Below are positions 34,330-42,131 of a stretch of DNA of 64,000 nt, piece after piece; the stretch's first letter is position 1, and the number at the start of each line of letters is the position of its first letter. The notes under the pieces are model-generated. The model made no database searches, was not told the DNA's origin, and saw only the letters and a program-made list of their open reading frames with translations. Source of the stretch: Maricaulis sp965228215 (GTDB taxonomy: Bacteria; Pseudomonadota; Alphaproteobacteria; Caulobacterales; Maricaulaceae); the NCBI GenBank assembly GCA_965228215.1, contig OZ245800.1, forward strand, positions 1,240,001-1,304,000, given 5' to 3'. Made by a program: the position numbers and the translations under genes.

Positions 34330-35871
34330 CTAGCCGATCAGAAGACTTGTGATGACCGCGCCTGCCGCCGCCGCGGCACCGAGCCAGGCGATACGGAGCG
34401 CCCAGGGGCGGATACGCGGTGCGCCGCCCAGATTCAGTTCGCCGGATTTGAGACGGGCGCCGATCTCGGCCCAGTCGTCGATCGCATCGGGCAGGCGCCG
34501 CATCGCATCGTGCAGGCGCCGCAGATCCTCGCCAAGATCACGAATACGGCCTTCGGGGCCAAGCTCGCGTTTCATCCAGGCTTCCACGACCGGCGCCGAG
34601 GCGGCCCACATGTCGTGCTGGGGATCGAGACTGCGCGCCACGCCTTCGGCTTGCACCATCGTCTTCTGGAGCATGACCAGTTCCGGACGCAGCTTCATGT
34701 CGAAAAGATCGGTGATCTCGAAGAGCTGCAGCAAGACCTGCGACATGGCCACTTCATCGGCCCGCTTGCCGAAAATGGGTTCGCCGACAGCGCGCAGCGC
34801 GCTGGCAAAATCCTCGACCGAATGATGCGGCGGCACGTAGCCGGCAGCAAAATGGGCTTCGGCGGCGGAGCGGTAATCCTGGGTCAAAAAACCATGCAGG
34901 ATCATGGCGAGGAAACGACGTTCGGCTCGGCCGATACGGCCCATGATGCCGAAGTCCACGGCCCAGAGATCGCCTCCGTCCGAGACGAAGAGATTGCCGG
35001 CATGCATGTCCGCGTGGAAGACGCCCTTGCCCAGCGCCGTGCCAAGGAAGGCCCGGGTCAGCGTGGTCGCCAGCGCCGACCGGTCGATGCCGGCCTCGTC
35101 GAGTTTCTCCGGCTTGGTCAGGGCAATGCCGTCAATCCATTGCGTGGTGAGCACGCGCTTGGACGACCGTACCCAGTCGATCGACGGGATGCGGTATTTC
35201 TCGGTCATCGCCGCCGCTTCGGCCAGTTCCGACGCAGACGCGGCTTCAAGGCGGAGATCGGTTTCCAGCGACAGGGAGCGGGCGACGGTATCGACGAATT
35301 TGCGCGGCTCCAGCCGGCGGCTGGCCGGTGCGAGGCGTTCCGCGAGACTGGCGCCCAGCCGGAGGGCGCGAATGTCGCGCTCGATGCGTTGTTCGATGTC
35401 GGGGCGCAGGACCTTGACGGCGACGTCCTCGCCATCCGTCGTGGTCGCCTTGTGGACCTGTGCGATGGATGCGGCGGCGATGGCGGGGCCGAGCTCGGTG
35501 AAGAAATCCTCGACGGGGCCTCCGAGCTCTGCAGCGATCACGGCGCGGGCTTCATCATCGCCAAAGGCGGGCATGCGGTCCTGCAGGCGCGACAGGCCAC
35601 GCGCGAACCGCTCGCCGATCACATCGCCGCGCGTCGCCAGGACCTGGCCGAATTTCACGTAGGACGGGCCGAGCGTCTCCAGTGCACGGGCGAGCCGTTC
35701 CCCGGGATTGGTCGCGCTGTCACGTCGCGAAATCAGCCGCATCACCTTTCCGGCCAGACGCGCGGGCGCTGGATAGAGGCTCTGGTATTCGGCCGGCAGG
35801 ATCGCGTCATGCCGCACCAGGGTGAATAGGGCGCGGACCAGACGGGCCAGGGATGCGAGTGTCGCAAACAT
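34330..35871 (-). CDS. ubiB: UbiB/ABC1-family atypical kinase for ubiquinone synthesis
   Basis: A 513-residue protein of the ADCK/UbiB family. The KxGQ signature is in PSYVKFGQVLATRGD (about 96-110). The atypical kinase core follows, with AAASIAQVHKA (Ala-rich P-loop), VAVKVLRP and HADMHAGNL, then DFGIMG. The C-terminus ends in a transmembrane helix (LRIAWLGAAAAAGAVITSLLIG). UbiB is an ATPase needed for aerobic ubiquinone synthesis. ATG 35871 was chosen by homology; an in-frame extension to 36018 is unsupported. ubiE, its usual partner, lies 1.1 kb upstream. Confidence 0.92.
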   Translation of the reverse strand: MFATLASLARLVRALFTLVRHDAILPAEYQSLYPAPARLAGKVMRLISRRDSATNPGERLARALETLGPSYVKFGQVLATRGDVIGERFARGLSRLQDRMPAFGDDEARAVIAAELGGPVEDFFTELGPAIAAASIAQVHKATTTDGEDVAVKVLRPDIEQRIERDIRALRLGASLAERLAPASRRLEPRKFVDTVARSLSLETDLRLEAASASELAEAAAMTEKYRIPSIDWVRSSKRVLTTQWIDGIALTKPEKLDEAGIDRSALATTLTRAFLGTALGKGVFHADMHAGNLFVSDGGDLWAVDFGIMGRIGRAERRFLAMILHGFLTQDYRSAAEAHFAAGYVPPHHSVEDFASALRAVGEPIFGKRADEVAMSQVLLQLFEITDLFDMKLRPELVMLQKTMVQAEGVARSLDPQHDMWAASAPVVEAWMKRELGPEGRIRDLGEDLRRLHDAMRRLPDAIDDWAEIGARLKSGELNLGGAPRIRPWALRIAWLGAAAAAGAVITSLLIG

Positions 35872-36073
35872 TGCAGGAGGGTTTAGTGCGCAACCGGTCG
35901 CTTGGCGAGCGCTACATGAAGTCGCACCGCGGACTGGAACGGTGAGGACATCTCGACCCCAAGCCCCCGAAAGCCGTGGCGAAAGTGGGGATTGTTGAAA
36001 GTTGCATAACGCAATCATCTGGCGGTAAGCTCGATTCCCGAATCCCTGCCGACCGTTCTGGAGCGATCGCCTG

Positions 36074-36484
36074 ATGGATTACGTCTTGGACAAGGAGGCC
36101 CGCGGGCGCTGGATCGTCGTGCGCTTCCGGGGGCCCGTGACCCTGGAGGGTCTGCGAGACCTGGCCGCCGACCTGCGCGAGCAATCGCTCTTTGCGCCAG
36201 ACCAGCCGCGCCTGTTCGACTGGAACGCTGCGATGCTGGCGGATCTCGAGCCCACGGACGCGGTGCCGCTCCTGCTGGATACGCAGCCCGGCGCTGCGGG
36301 CGGGCCGGAACCGCACGGCATCATCGCCCATGTCTGTGCCGATCCGCTCAAGCGCATCCTGCTGAAATACTGGGTCGCCGCGGCCGGCTCGCGCTACGGG
36401 CTGGATACCGAATTATTCCTCTCCCTGGACCAGGCCCACGCCTGGCTGGAATTGCGGACGTCGCAATTGTCCCGCTCGGCCTGA
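36074..36484 (+). CDS. STAS/SpoIIAA-like protein, paralogue 1
   Basis: A 136-residue cytoplasmic protein. The alternating strands and helices (RWIVVRFRGPVTLEGLRDLAADL...QPRLFDWNAAML) resemble STAS/SpoIIAA-like domains. It shares RLFD, HVCADPLKRILLKYW and a terminal amphipathic helix with the next gene, so the two are paralogues. There is no signal peptide and no obvious phosphoacceptor Ser. Function is unknown. It is divergent from ubiB and has only a weak ribosome-binding site. Confidence 0.6.
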   Translation: MDYVLDKEARGRWIVVRFRGPVTLEGLRDLAADLREQSLFAPDQPRLFDWNAAMLADLEPTDAVPLLLDTQPGAAGGPEPHGIIAHVCADPLKRILLKYWVAAAGSRYGLDTELFLSLDQAHAWLELRTSQLSRSA

Positions 36485-36563
36485 GCACGCTTCCAGATCT
36501 CTTGCCTGAAATGGATCGAAATGCCGTTTTGTGGCATAATGACACCTGGAAGGAGGAGGAGGG

Positions 36564-36980
36564 ATGGAACACACGATCGAGCTCGAACCCGGTGGTCGCT
36601 GGGTGAATATCCGCTACGCCGGACCCGTCTCCCTCGAAAGCCTGAAGGCCCTGCATGACCGGATGGTCGCCAGTCGGTGGTGGCAGCCCGGCCTGCCGCG
36701 CCTGTTCGACTACGAGTCCGCATCCATCAGCGAGATCGGATTCCTCGAGGCCGCCGACGACCTCCTGCCTTATCTGGACGGCCGTCGCGACCGGCTCTTC
36801 GGGCCGGGCCCCGTGACGCAGGCTCATGTCTGCTCGGACCCGCTCAAGGCAGTGATGCTGCAATACTGGATACGTCTGGCCGAGACCCGCCTGCCGGTCA
36901 GGAACCGCCTGTTTGATCGCCGTCTCGAGGCGGAGGATTGGCTGGTCGAGCAGTTCCAGGGCGCGCTCGAACCCGCCTGA
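36564..36980 (+). CDS. STAS/SpoIIAA-like protein, paralogue 2
   Basis: A 138-residue paralogue of the preceding gene. It aligns over its whole length: GGRWVNIRYAGPVSLESLKAL, LPRLFDYESASI, HVCSDPLKAVMLQYWIRLAETR and a C-terminal helix. A strong purine-rich AGGAGGAGG sits 5 nt before the ATG, unlike paralogue 1, so the two may be made at different levels. It ends 2 bp before the stop of the convergent ubiE gene. Function is unknown. Confidence 0.62.
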   Translation: MEHTIELEPGGRWVNIRYAGPVSLESLKALHDRMVASRWWQPGLPRLFDYESASISEIGFLEAADDLLPYLDGRRDRLFGPGPVTQAHVCSDPLKAVMLQYWIRLAETRLPVRNRLFDRRLEAEDWLVEQFQGALEPA

Positions 36981-36982
36981 CG

Positions 36983-37765
36983 TCAGGCCCAGCCCGTGTG
37001 CAGGGCCGCGATGCCGCCGGAGAAATTCGTGTAGCTGACGGACCGGAATCCCGCGCTCCGCAATTCTTCGGCAAACGTGTCCTGGTCCGGGAAGCGGCGG
37101 ATGGATTCCACGAGATACTGATAGCTCTCGCGATCCTTGGCGACGACTTCGCCGAGGGTCGGCATGACGTTGAACGACCAGGCGTCGTAGACCTTCTCCC
37201 AGGCCCGGCTGGTAGGGCGGGTGAATTCCAGGCAGAGGAAACGTCCGCCCGGTTTCAGCACCCGGCGCATCTCCTTCAGCGCTGTGATCCGGTCGGTCAC
37301 ATTGCGGATGCCGGTGGAGATCGTGACGCAATGCGCGTGGCGGTCGGGCAGGGGCAGGCATTCGGCATTGCCGGTCACCCAGTCGACGCGACCCTCATGC
37401 TCCGGCTCCAGGCCTCGCTTGACGCCGGCACGCAGCATTGCCTCATTGATGTCGAGCACAATGGCACTGGCTGTTGCCGGCACCCCGCGCCGTTCGGCGA
37501 CGCGGTCGGCCTTGGTCAGGAAGCTGCGGGCGAGATCGCCCGTACCGCCCGCGACATCGATGAGGATTTCGCCCGGCTGAGGATTGGCGCGCGTGATCAC
37601 CATGTCCTTCCAGACGCGGTGGACACCCACCGACATGAGGTCGTTCATCAGGTCGTAGCGGCGCGCGGACCGGTCGAAAACGCCCCGGACCAGCCCCGCC
37701 TTGTCTTTGCGCGCGACGTCCCGGAAGCCGAAGGATGTCGTCGTATTGTCAGCCTGCTCGGTCAT
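36983..37765 (-). CDS. ubiE: Ubiquinone biosynthesis C-methyltransferase UbiE
   Basis: A 260-residue SAM-dependent methyltransferase of the UbiE/COQ5 family. Its signatures are YDLMNDLMSVGVHRVWK (about 38-54) and IDVAGGTGDLARSF (SAM motif I, about 69-82). VTISTGIRNVTDRITALKEMRRVLKPGG and the terminal FSGGIAALHTGW complete the pattern. It C-methylates the quinone ring (in menaquinone as well where present). It is divergent from mutM. Two unrelated genes separate it from ubiB. Confidence 0.95.
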   Translation of the reverse strand: MTEQADNTTTSFGFRDVARKDKAGLVRGVFDRSARRYDLMNDLMSVGVHRVWKDMVITRANPQPGEILIDVAGGTGDLARSFLTKADRVAERRGVPATASAIVLDINEAMLRAGVKRGLEPEHEGRVDWVTGNAECLPLPDRHAHCVTISTGIRNVTDRITALKEMRRVLKPGGRFLCLEFTRPTSRAWEKVYDAWSFNVMPTLGEVVAKDRESYQYLVESIRRFPDQDTFAEELRSAGFRSVSYTNFSGGIAALHTGWA

Positions 37766-37915
37766 GGCCGGGACAATAGGTCATGCTCCCCGTCCGGAAA
37801 AGCGTGCGACGCCGTGTCGGGGTGACGCAGGCTCTCGAGCAGGCGAGAGCGGGGCTTGGCAGCCTTCAGTCTTGCGCTAGCTTGAGCGCCTGACCCGATC
37901 CGGAAGGCCATGCCG

Positions 37916-38779
37916 ATGCCCGAACTGCCCGAAGTCGAAACTGTCCGCCGCGGATTGCGCACGGCCATGGAGGGGCGCCGCATCCAGACCGTCGAGCTCG
38001 GACGGCCGGATCTGCGCTTTCCCTTTCCCGAGCGGTTTCGTGAACGGCTCGAGGGCGTCCGGATCGACCGGCTCGACCGGCGGGCCAAATATCTCCTGGC
38101 GCGACTGGACAGTGACGAGACGCTGCTCATGCATCTGGGCATGACGGGCCGCTTCTCCATCGAGGCCGAGGACGGGCGTGAGCAGCCTGGTGACTTTGTT
38201 CACGCCGCCCCGGCCGATCCGCGCCATGACCATGTTGTCTTCCGGATCGAGGGCGGAGTGACCGTGCGCTATAATGATGCGCGGCGGTTCGGATACATGG
38301 ACCTCGCGCCCGGCCAGGACGACGCCGACAATCTCCATCTCCGGGATCTCGGCCCTGAGCCGGACGGCAATGGCTTCTCCGCCGCTCATCTCGACGAGGT
38401 GTTGCAGGGACGCAAAACACCGATCAAGACCGCCCTCCTGGACCAGAAGATCGTCGCGGGTCTCGGCAATATCTATGTGTGTGAGGCATTGTTCCGCTCG
38501 CGCATCAGTCCGCGCCGCCTGGCCGCGAGCATTCCGGGCAAGCGAGCCGCACGACTGGCACCTGTGGTGCGCCAGGTGATCTCCGAGGCCATAGCGGCGG
38601 GCGGGTCGACCCTGCGGGATTTTGCTGGAGCGGATGGAGCGCTCGGCTACTTCCAGCACCGGTTTTCCGTCTATGGCCGAGAGGGTGAAACCTGCACCAC
38701 GCCCGGCTGCGGCACGGAAATCCGCCGGCTGGTGCAATCGGGCCGATCCACATTCTATTGCCCGAAATGTCAGCGCTAA
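37916..38779 (+). CDS. mutM: Formamidopyrimidine-DNA glycosylase (Fpg)
   Basis: A 287-residue bifunctional base-excision enzyme for 8-oxoguanine. The catalytic Pro2 must follow the initiator Met, so the start is ATG 37916 (MPELPEVETVRRGL), not the ATG 6 nt earlier. GGAAGG 8 nt upstream supports this. The conserved Lys in RRAKYLL (about 58), HLGMTGRF, and the C-terminal zinc finger CTTPGCG...FYCPKCQR are intact. mutM-ech-rpsT-dnaA is a classic alphaproteobacterial order. Confidence 0.96.
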   Translation: MPELPEVETVRRGLRTAMEGRRIQTVELGRPDLRFPFPERFRERLEGVRIDRLDRRAKYLLARLDSDETLLMHLGMTGRFSIEAEDGREQPGDFVHAAPADPRHDHVVFRIEGGVTVRYNDARRFGYMDLAPGQDDADNLHLRDLGPEPDGNGFSAAHLDEVLQGRKTPIKTALLDQKIVAGLGNIYVCEALFRSRISPRRLAASIPGKRAARLAPVVRQVISEAIAAGGSTLRDFAGADGALGYFQHRFSVYGREGETCTTPGCGTEIRRLVQSGRSTFYCPKCQR

Positions 38780-38925
38780 CAGGCGTGTAGGCCGGGACTC
38801 GTACAGCCGCGCCGGCTTGAAAGTTTGAATAGAATCCGCCGGACGCTTCACCCGCGCGCATCTCTGGGGTATAGCGGCGCGGAATTTTGCGCGGCGCATG
38901 CCGCGCCGCCAGACGGAGCGCCGCA

Positions 38926-39702
38926 ATGGCCTACAAGACGATCCAAGTGAAAACCGAGGGACGCGTGGGTGTCATCACCCTCGATCGCCCGGAGGCTCTC
39001 AACGCCCTGTGCGACGAGCTGACGACCGAGCTCGCCGCTGCCCTGACCGAGTTCGAGGGCGATGCCGAAGTCGGCTGCGTCCTTCTCACCGGTTCCAAGA
39101 AGGCCTTCGCCGCGGGCGCCGACATCAAGGAATTGCAGTCGCGCGACTATGTCGGTCTCTATATGCATGACCCGTTCGCCGAGACATGGGAATCCGTGTC
39201 TCGATTCCGCAAGCCGATCATCGCGGCCGTGTCCGGGTACGCGCTGGGCGGCGGGTGCGAGATCGCCATGATGTGTGATTTCATCATCGCCTCGGAAACC
39301 GCGAAATTTGGCCAGCCGGAAATCAATCTCGGTGTGATGCCGGGCTCGGGTGGTACGCAGCGCCTGCCGCGCGCTGTCGGCAAGGCCAAGGCGATGGATC
39401 TCTGCCTCACCGGCCGCATGATGGATGCCGAGGAAGCTGAGCGTGCCGGTCTCGTCTCCCGTATCGTACCGGTGGACGACCTCCTGGAGGTCGCCATGGA
39501 GGCTGCCGAGGCCATCGCGACCAAGTCGATGCCGGTGGCCATGCAGACGAAGGAAGCGGTCAATCGCGCCTTCGAAATCGGTCTGACTGAAGGCGTGCGT
39601 TTCGAGCGCCGTGTCTTCCAGGCGCAGTTCACGCTGGAAGACCAGAGCGAGGGCATGGCGGCCTTCGCTGAAAAGCGCGCTGCACATTTCAAGCATCGTT
39701 GA
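38926..39702 (+). CDS. Enoyl-CoA hydratase
   Basis: A 258-residue crotonase-fold enzyme hydrating trans-2-enoyl-CoA. Oxyanion-hole segments are FAAGADIKEL and ALGGGCEIAMMCD. The two catalytic Glu residues are in GGCEIAMM and GQPEINLGVMPGSGGTQRLPR, so it is an active hydratase of the short-chain (ECHS1/FadB1-like) type. GGAG precedes the ATG. It lies between mutM and rpsT, where alphaproteobacteria commonly carry this gene. Confidence 0.92.
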   Translation: MAYKTIQVKTEGRVGVITLDRPEALNALCDELTTELAAALTEFEGDAEVGCVLLTGSKKAFAAGADIKELQSRDYVGLYMHDPFAETWESVSRFRKPIIAAVSGYALGGGCEIAMMCDFIIASETAKFGQPEINLGVMPGSGGTQRLPRAVGKAKAMDLCLTGRMMDAEEAERAGLVSRIVPVDDLLEVAMEAAEAIATKSMPVAMQTKEAVNRAFEIGLTEGVRFERRVFQAQFTLEDQSEGMAAFAEKRAAHFKHR

Positions 39703-39723
39703 GGAATTAAGCGGTTCGGGCAG

Positions 39724-39752
39724 TTGACGGCCCGGCCTGTAGGGCCTATACG
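39724..39752 (+). promoter_or_regulatory. Probable promoter of rpsT
   Basis: TTGACG at 39724-39729 and TATACG at 39747-39752 are 17 bp apart, a strong sigma-70-type match. It lies 60 bp upstream of rpsT, directly after the enoyl-CoA hydratase gene, and predicts a leader of about 53 nt. Confidence 0.65.
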
Positions 39753-39811
39753 CCGCCGCTCAAGTTTTTTGCCAGTCCATACGGGGCTGGCCGCACCAAG
39801 AGGTTAGCTCC

Positions 39812-40078
39812 ATGGCCAATACCAGCTCGGCCAAGAAGATGGTTCGCAAGATCGCGCGCCGCACCGAGGTCAACAAAGCCCGCCGTTCGCGCGTGCGCAC
39901 CTTTGTCAAGAAGGTCGAGGAAGCGATTGCTTCCGGTGATCAGGCTGTCGCCAAGACGGCTCTGGTGAAGGCCGAGTCCGAAATGATGCGCGCTGTCAGC
40001 AAGGGCGTCTTTCACAAGAGCACGGGCTCGCGGAAAGTCTCTCGCCTTTCGGCCCGCGTGAAGGCGATGTCTGCCTGA
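39812..40078 (+). CDS. rpsT: 30S ribosomal protein S20
   Basis: An 88-residue, strongly basic helical protein of the usual length. MANTSSAKKMVRKIARRTEVNKARRSRVRT and the terminal HKSTGSRKVSRLSARVKAM are typical S20. It binds 16S rRNA early in 30S assembly. It has its own promoter and a strong terminator, so it is monocistronic. It is the last gene before dnaA. Confidence 0.97.
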   Translation: MANTSSAKKMVRKIARRTEVNKARRSRVRTFVKKVEEAIASGDQAVAKTALVKAESEMMRAVSKGVFHKSTGSRKVSRLSARVKAMSA

Positions 40079-40105
40079 TCAGCGAACCGCTGAACTGAAA
40101 TTCGG

Positions 40106-40141
40106 ATACGCCCGGGACTCGCGTCCCGGGCGTATTTCTTT
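40106..40141 (+). terminator. Intrinsic terminator after rpsT
   Basis: A perfect 13-bp stem (40106-40118 with 40123-40135) with loop TCGC is followed by TTCTTT. It ends the rpsT transcript and isolates the dnaA upstream region. Confidence 0.9.
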
Positions 40142-40340
40142 GTGCAACTGTCAAGCGCAAAATCCGCCAACTGCGCCACCAGGCGGCTGAAACGTATAAA
40201 TTTATTATTCATGATACGGACGGTTCGCCGGACCGGAAATCAAGCACCTCGCCGTATTGCATTGCGGCATAAAGGCCCGAATAAAATTAGGCGTCTTTTC
40301 CAAGCGCCGATCCGATCACGGATTTCTCGTGTCAAGCGAA

Positions 40341-40368
40341 GAATCTCATGATTCAGACGCTGAATCAT
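40341..40368. promoter_or_regulatory. Dyad with three GANTC (CcrM-type) sites upstream of dnaA
   Basis: ATGATTCAG (40348-40356), spacer ACG and CTGAATCAT (40360-40368) form a perfect 9-bp inverted repeat. Two GANTC sites lie inside it (40350-40354 and 40362-40366) and a third precedes it (40341-40345). TTGACC, a possible -35 element, follows at 40370. In Caulobacter, GANTC methylation influences dnaA transcription, so a similar control is plausible here. Confidence 0.6.
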
Positions 40369-40523
40369 GTTGACCCAAACCGTGGAAAACGGCACCTTCA
40401 GCCTTCCTGAGGGCGATCATTCCCATGCGGATAAATTCCGGGCTCGGCGCGCATAGTCAACGCGCCGGAATGAGGGGGATTGCGCCATGATAACAAATAC
40501 TTGCAATCGCCTCGACGCGGTTG

Positions 40524-40537
40524 TCACCTAAAGGTGA
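40524..40537 (+). promoter_or_regulatory. Hairpin covering the dnaA ribosome-binding site
   Basis: TCACC-TAAA-GGTGA folds into a 5-bp stem that contains the only good Shine-Dalgarno candidate (AAGGTGA, 40531-40537), 7 nt before the dnaA ATG. The stem is short but perfect and could limit translation initiation. Confidence 0.4.
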
Positions 40538-40544
40538 AAGTAGG

Positions 40545-41972
40545 ATGGCGTTTGGAAAAATAGCTGTAGCAGAGGCCGGATCGGCGGGTTTTGACCGGCA
40601 GGAAGACGCGACGGTTTCTGGTATCTGGCGCGAGGTGCGCACCCGGTTGCGGAATGAATACGGACCGGCTGTTTATTCGCAGGAAATTGCACGTCTTCGC
40701 GTGCGGCTTTCGGCCACCGGTGCGATCATTGTCGTGGCACCGAGCACCTTCAATCGCGACTGGATCGAGGATCATGCCGGCGCGCGGATTCGCGCTGTCT
40801 GGGCCGAACTCGATAACCAGACCCGCGACATTTTCGTGATCGCGGATGGCGATCCCGACCCGCAATCACCGGTGGTGGCTCGTCAGCAGGCTTCCGTTGC
40901 ACGGGAAAACCGCCCGGCGACGACTGCGCCCGTGGCGGATGATAGCGGTGAGTCACGCTTCACCTTCGACACCTTCCGCGTGGGGCCGGCAAATGAAGTC
41001 GCGGCCGCCGCAGCGCGCACGATGGTTGGCAGCCCGACCCCGCCCTTCAACCCGGTTTTCTTCTACGGCGATTACGGTGTCGGCAAGACGCACCTGATGC
41101 ATGCCGTGGCCAGCGCCGTTGAGCAGACGTCCAGCCATCGCAAGGCGCTCTATCTGACGGCCGAGGAATTCCTGTCCGGTTTCGTCACCGCCATGAAGGC
41201 GCGCGACACCATTTCCTTCAAGGAGAGCGTGCGCGGCGTGGACTTCCTGCTGATCGATGATGTGCATTTCATCGCCGGCAAGCCGAAGACCGAGGATGAA
41301 TTCCTCAACACGATCGCCGCGCTGATCGCCGAGAACAAGCAGGTCGTCCTGGCTTCGCATCGCCCGCCCGCCGAGCTGGCCGTCAGCGATGACCGCCTGC
41401 GCTCCCTGCTGACCGGCGGTCTCGCCTGCCCGCTGTCCAAGCCGGACCTCGATCTGCGTCGCCAGATCCTGGACTGCAAGATCGCCCAGGCGAAATGCCA
41501 CTATCCGGTGCTGGATGTTCCGGATGCCGTGCGTGACTTCCTCGCTGCCCGCATCACAACCAGCCCGCGCGAGCTGGAAGGTGTGCTGAACAATGTCATC
41601 TGCCGCACCGCCCTCCTCGGCCAGCCGGTTACGATGGACGCGGTGAGCAGCGCCCTCCGGGAATTGTCGCTCAGCTCCGAGCGCCGTGTGACGGTCGACG
41701 ATATCCAGAAGGCCGTGGCCAGCCATTTCGGTGTCACGCCCGCGGACATCTCGTCCAAGCGCCGGACCCAGACCGTGGTGCGCCCGCGCCATGTCGCGAT
41801 GTATCTCTCGAAGACGCTGACCACGCGTTCCCTGCCTGATATCGGCCGGCGCTTCGGTGGCCGTGACCATTCCACCGTGATCCACGCGGTGAACAAGGTC
41901 ACTGCGATGATCGAGGCCGGCGACCCGATTGCCGAGGACGTCGAGTCCCTGACCCGCTCCCTGCGCGGTTGA
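40545..41972 (+). CDS. dnaA: Chromosomal replication initiator protein DnaA
   Basis: A 475-residue initiator. Domain I is about 22-105, followed by a short variable linker (about 106-135). The AAA+ domain has Walker A GDYGVGKTHL (175-184) and Walker B LLIDDVHFI. Its sensor-I region reads SHRPP where many homologues have SDRPP. Domain IV ends with the DNA-binding signature GGRDHSTVIHAV. ATG 40545 is preferred over an in-frame TTG at 40521, which lies before the putative ribosome-binding site. dnaN and recF follow on the same strand. Confidence 0.96.
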   Translation: MAFGKIAVAEAGSAGFDRQEDATVSGIWREVRTRLRNEYGPAVYSQEIARLRVRLSATGAIIVVAPSTFNRDWIEDHAGARIRAVWAELDNQTRDIFVIADGDPDPQSPVVARQQASVARENRPATTAPVADDSGESRFTFDTFRVGPANEVAAAAARTMVGSPTPPFNPVFFYGDYGVGKTHLMHAVASAVEQTSSHRKALYLTAEEFLSGFVTAMKARDTISFKESVRGVDFLLIDDVHFIAGKPKTEDEFLNTIAALIAENKQVVLASHRPPAELAVSDDRLRSLLTGGLACPLSKPDLDLRRQILDCKIAQAKCHYPVLDVPDAVRDFLAARITTSPRELEGVLNNVICRTALLGQPVTMDAVSSALRELSLSSERRVTVDDIQKAVASHFGVTPADISSKRRTQTVVRPRHVAMYLSKTLTTRSLPDIGRRFGGRDHSTVIHAVNKVTAMIEAGDPIAEDVESLTRSLRG

Positions 41973-41979
41973 TCAACAC

Positions 41980-42025
41980 GAATTCGCGCTATCGCTGGAT
42001 AAATTTCTTGCGATAGCGCGAATTC
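41980..42025. repeat. Perfect 16-bp inverted repeat between dnaA and dnaN
   Basis: The arms 41980-41995 and 42010-42025 are exact reverse complements and enclose a 14-nt AT-rich centre (41996-42009) that holds TGGATAAAT. There is no T-tract, so it is not a standard terminator. It starts 8 bp after the dnaA stop and lies about 107 bp before dnaN. It could be a protein-binding site, an mRNA-stabilising or processing hairpin, or part of the replication region. Confidence 0.8.
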
Positions 42026-42131
42026 ATGTATCCTCTTTGACCCACCCTATTCGGTGCCGGCCGGTTCGCCCGCGTCGGCACATCCCATATCCTTGTTGGG
42101 CCCATCTCACGCTGGGAGCGGAAAGCGAGAC

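Larger units (their letters stand above)
40142..40544 (+). other. Non-coding dnaA upstream region
   Basis: About 400 bp with no convincing gene. It contains an AT-rich stretch (40193-40217), a GANTC-bearing dyad (40341-40368) and a hairpin (CGGCGCG/CGCGCCG around 40445-40467). Two single near-matches to DnaA boxes are present: TTTTCCACG on the minus strand at 40381-40389, and TTATCCGCA on the minus strand near 40427-40435. It probably carries the dnaA promoter and a leader of unknown length. DnaA boxes are too few to call an origin, and hemE, which borders the Caulobacter origin, is not in the window. Confidence 0.6.

Noticed and set aside
34207..35829. 540-codon plus-strand frame opposite ubiB
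   Set aside because: ubiB motifs on the minus strand are complete; the plus-strand product has no domain and no ribosome-binding site.
40142..40351. 69-codon frame between rpsT and dnaA
   Set aside because: It starts inside the rpsT terminator region, lacks a ribosome-binding site and encodes an Arg-rich product typical of chance frames.
40142..40544. Replication origin upstream of dnaA
   Set aside because: Only two imperfect DnaA-box matches and one AT-rich stretch were seen, with no box cluster and no hemE neighbour. The evidence is too thin to call oriC.
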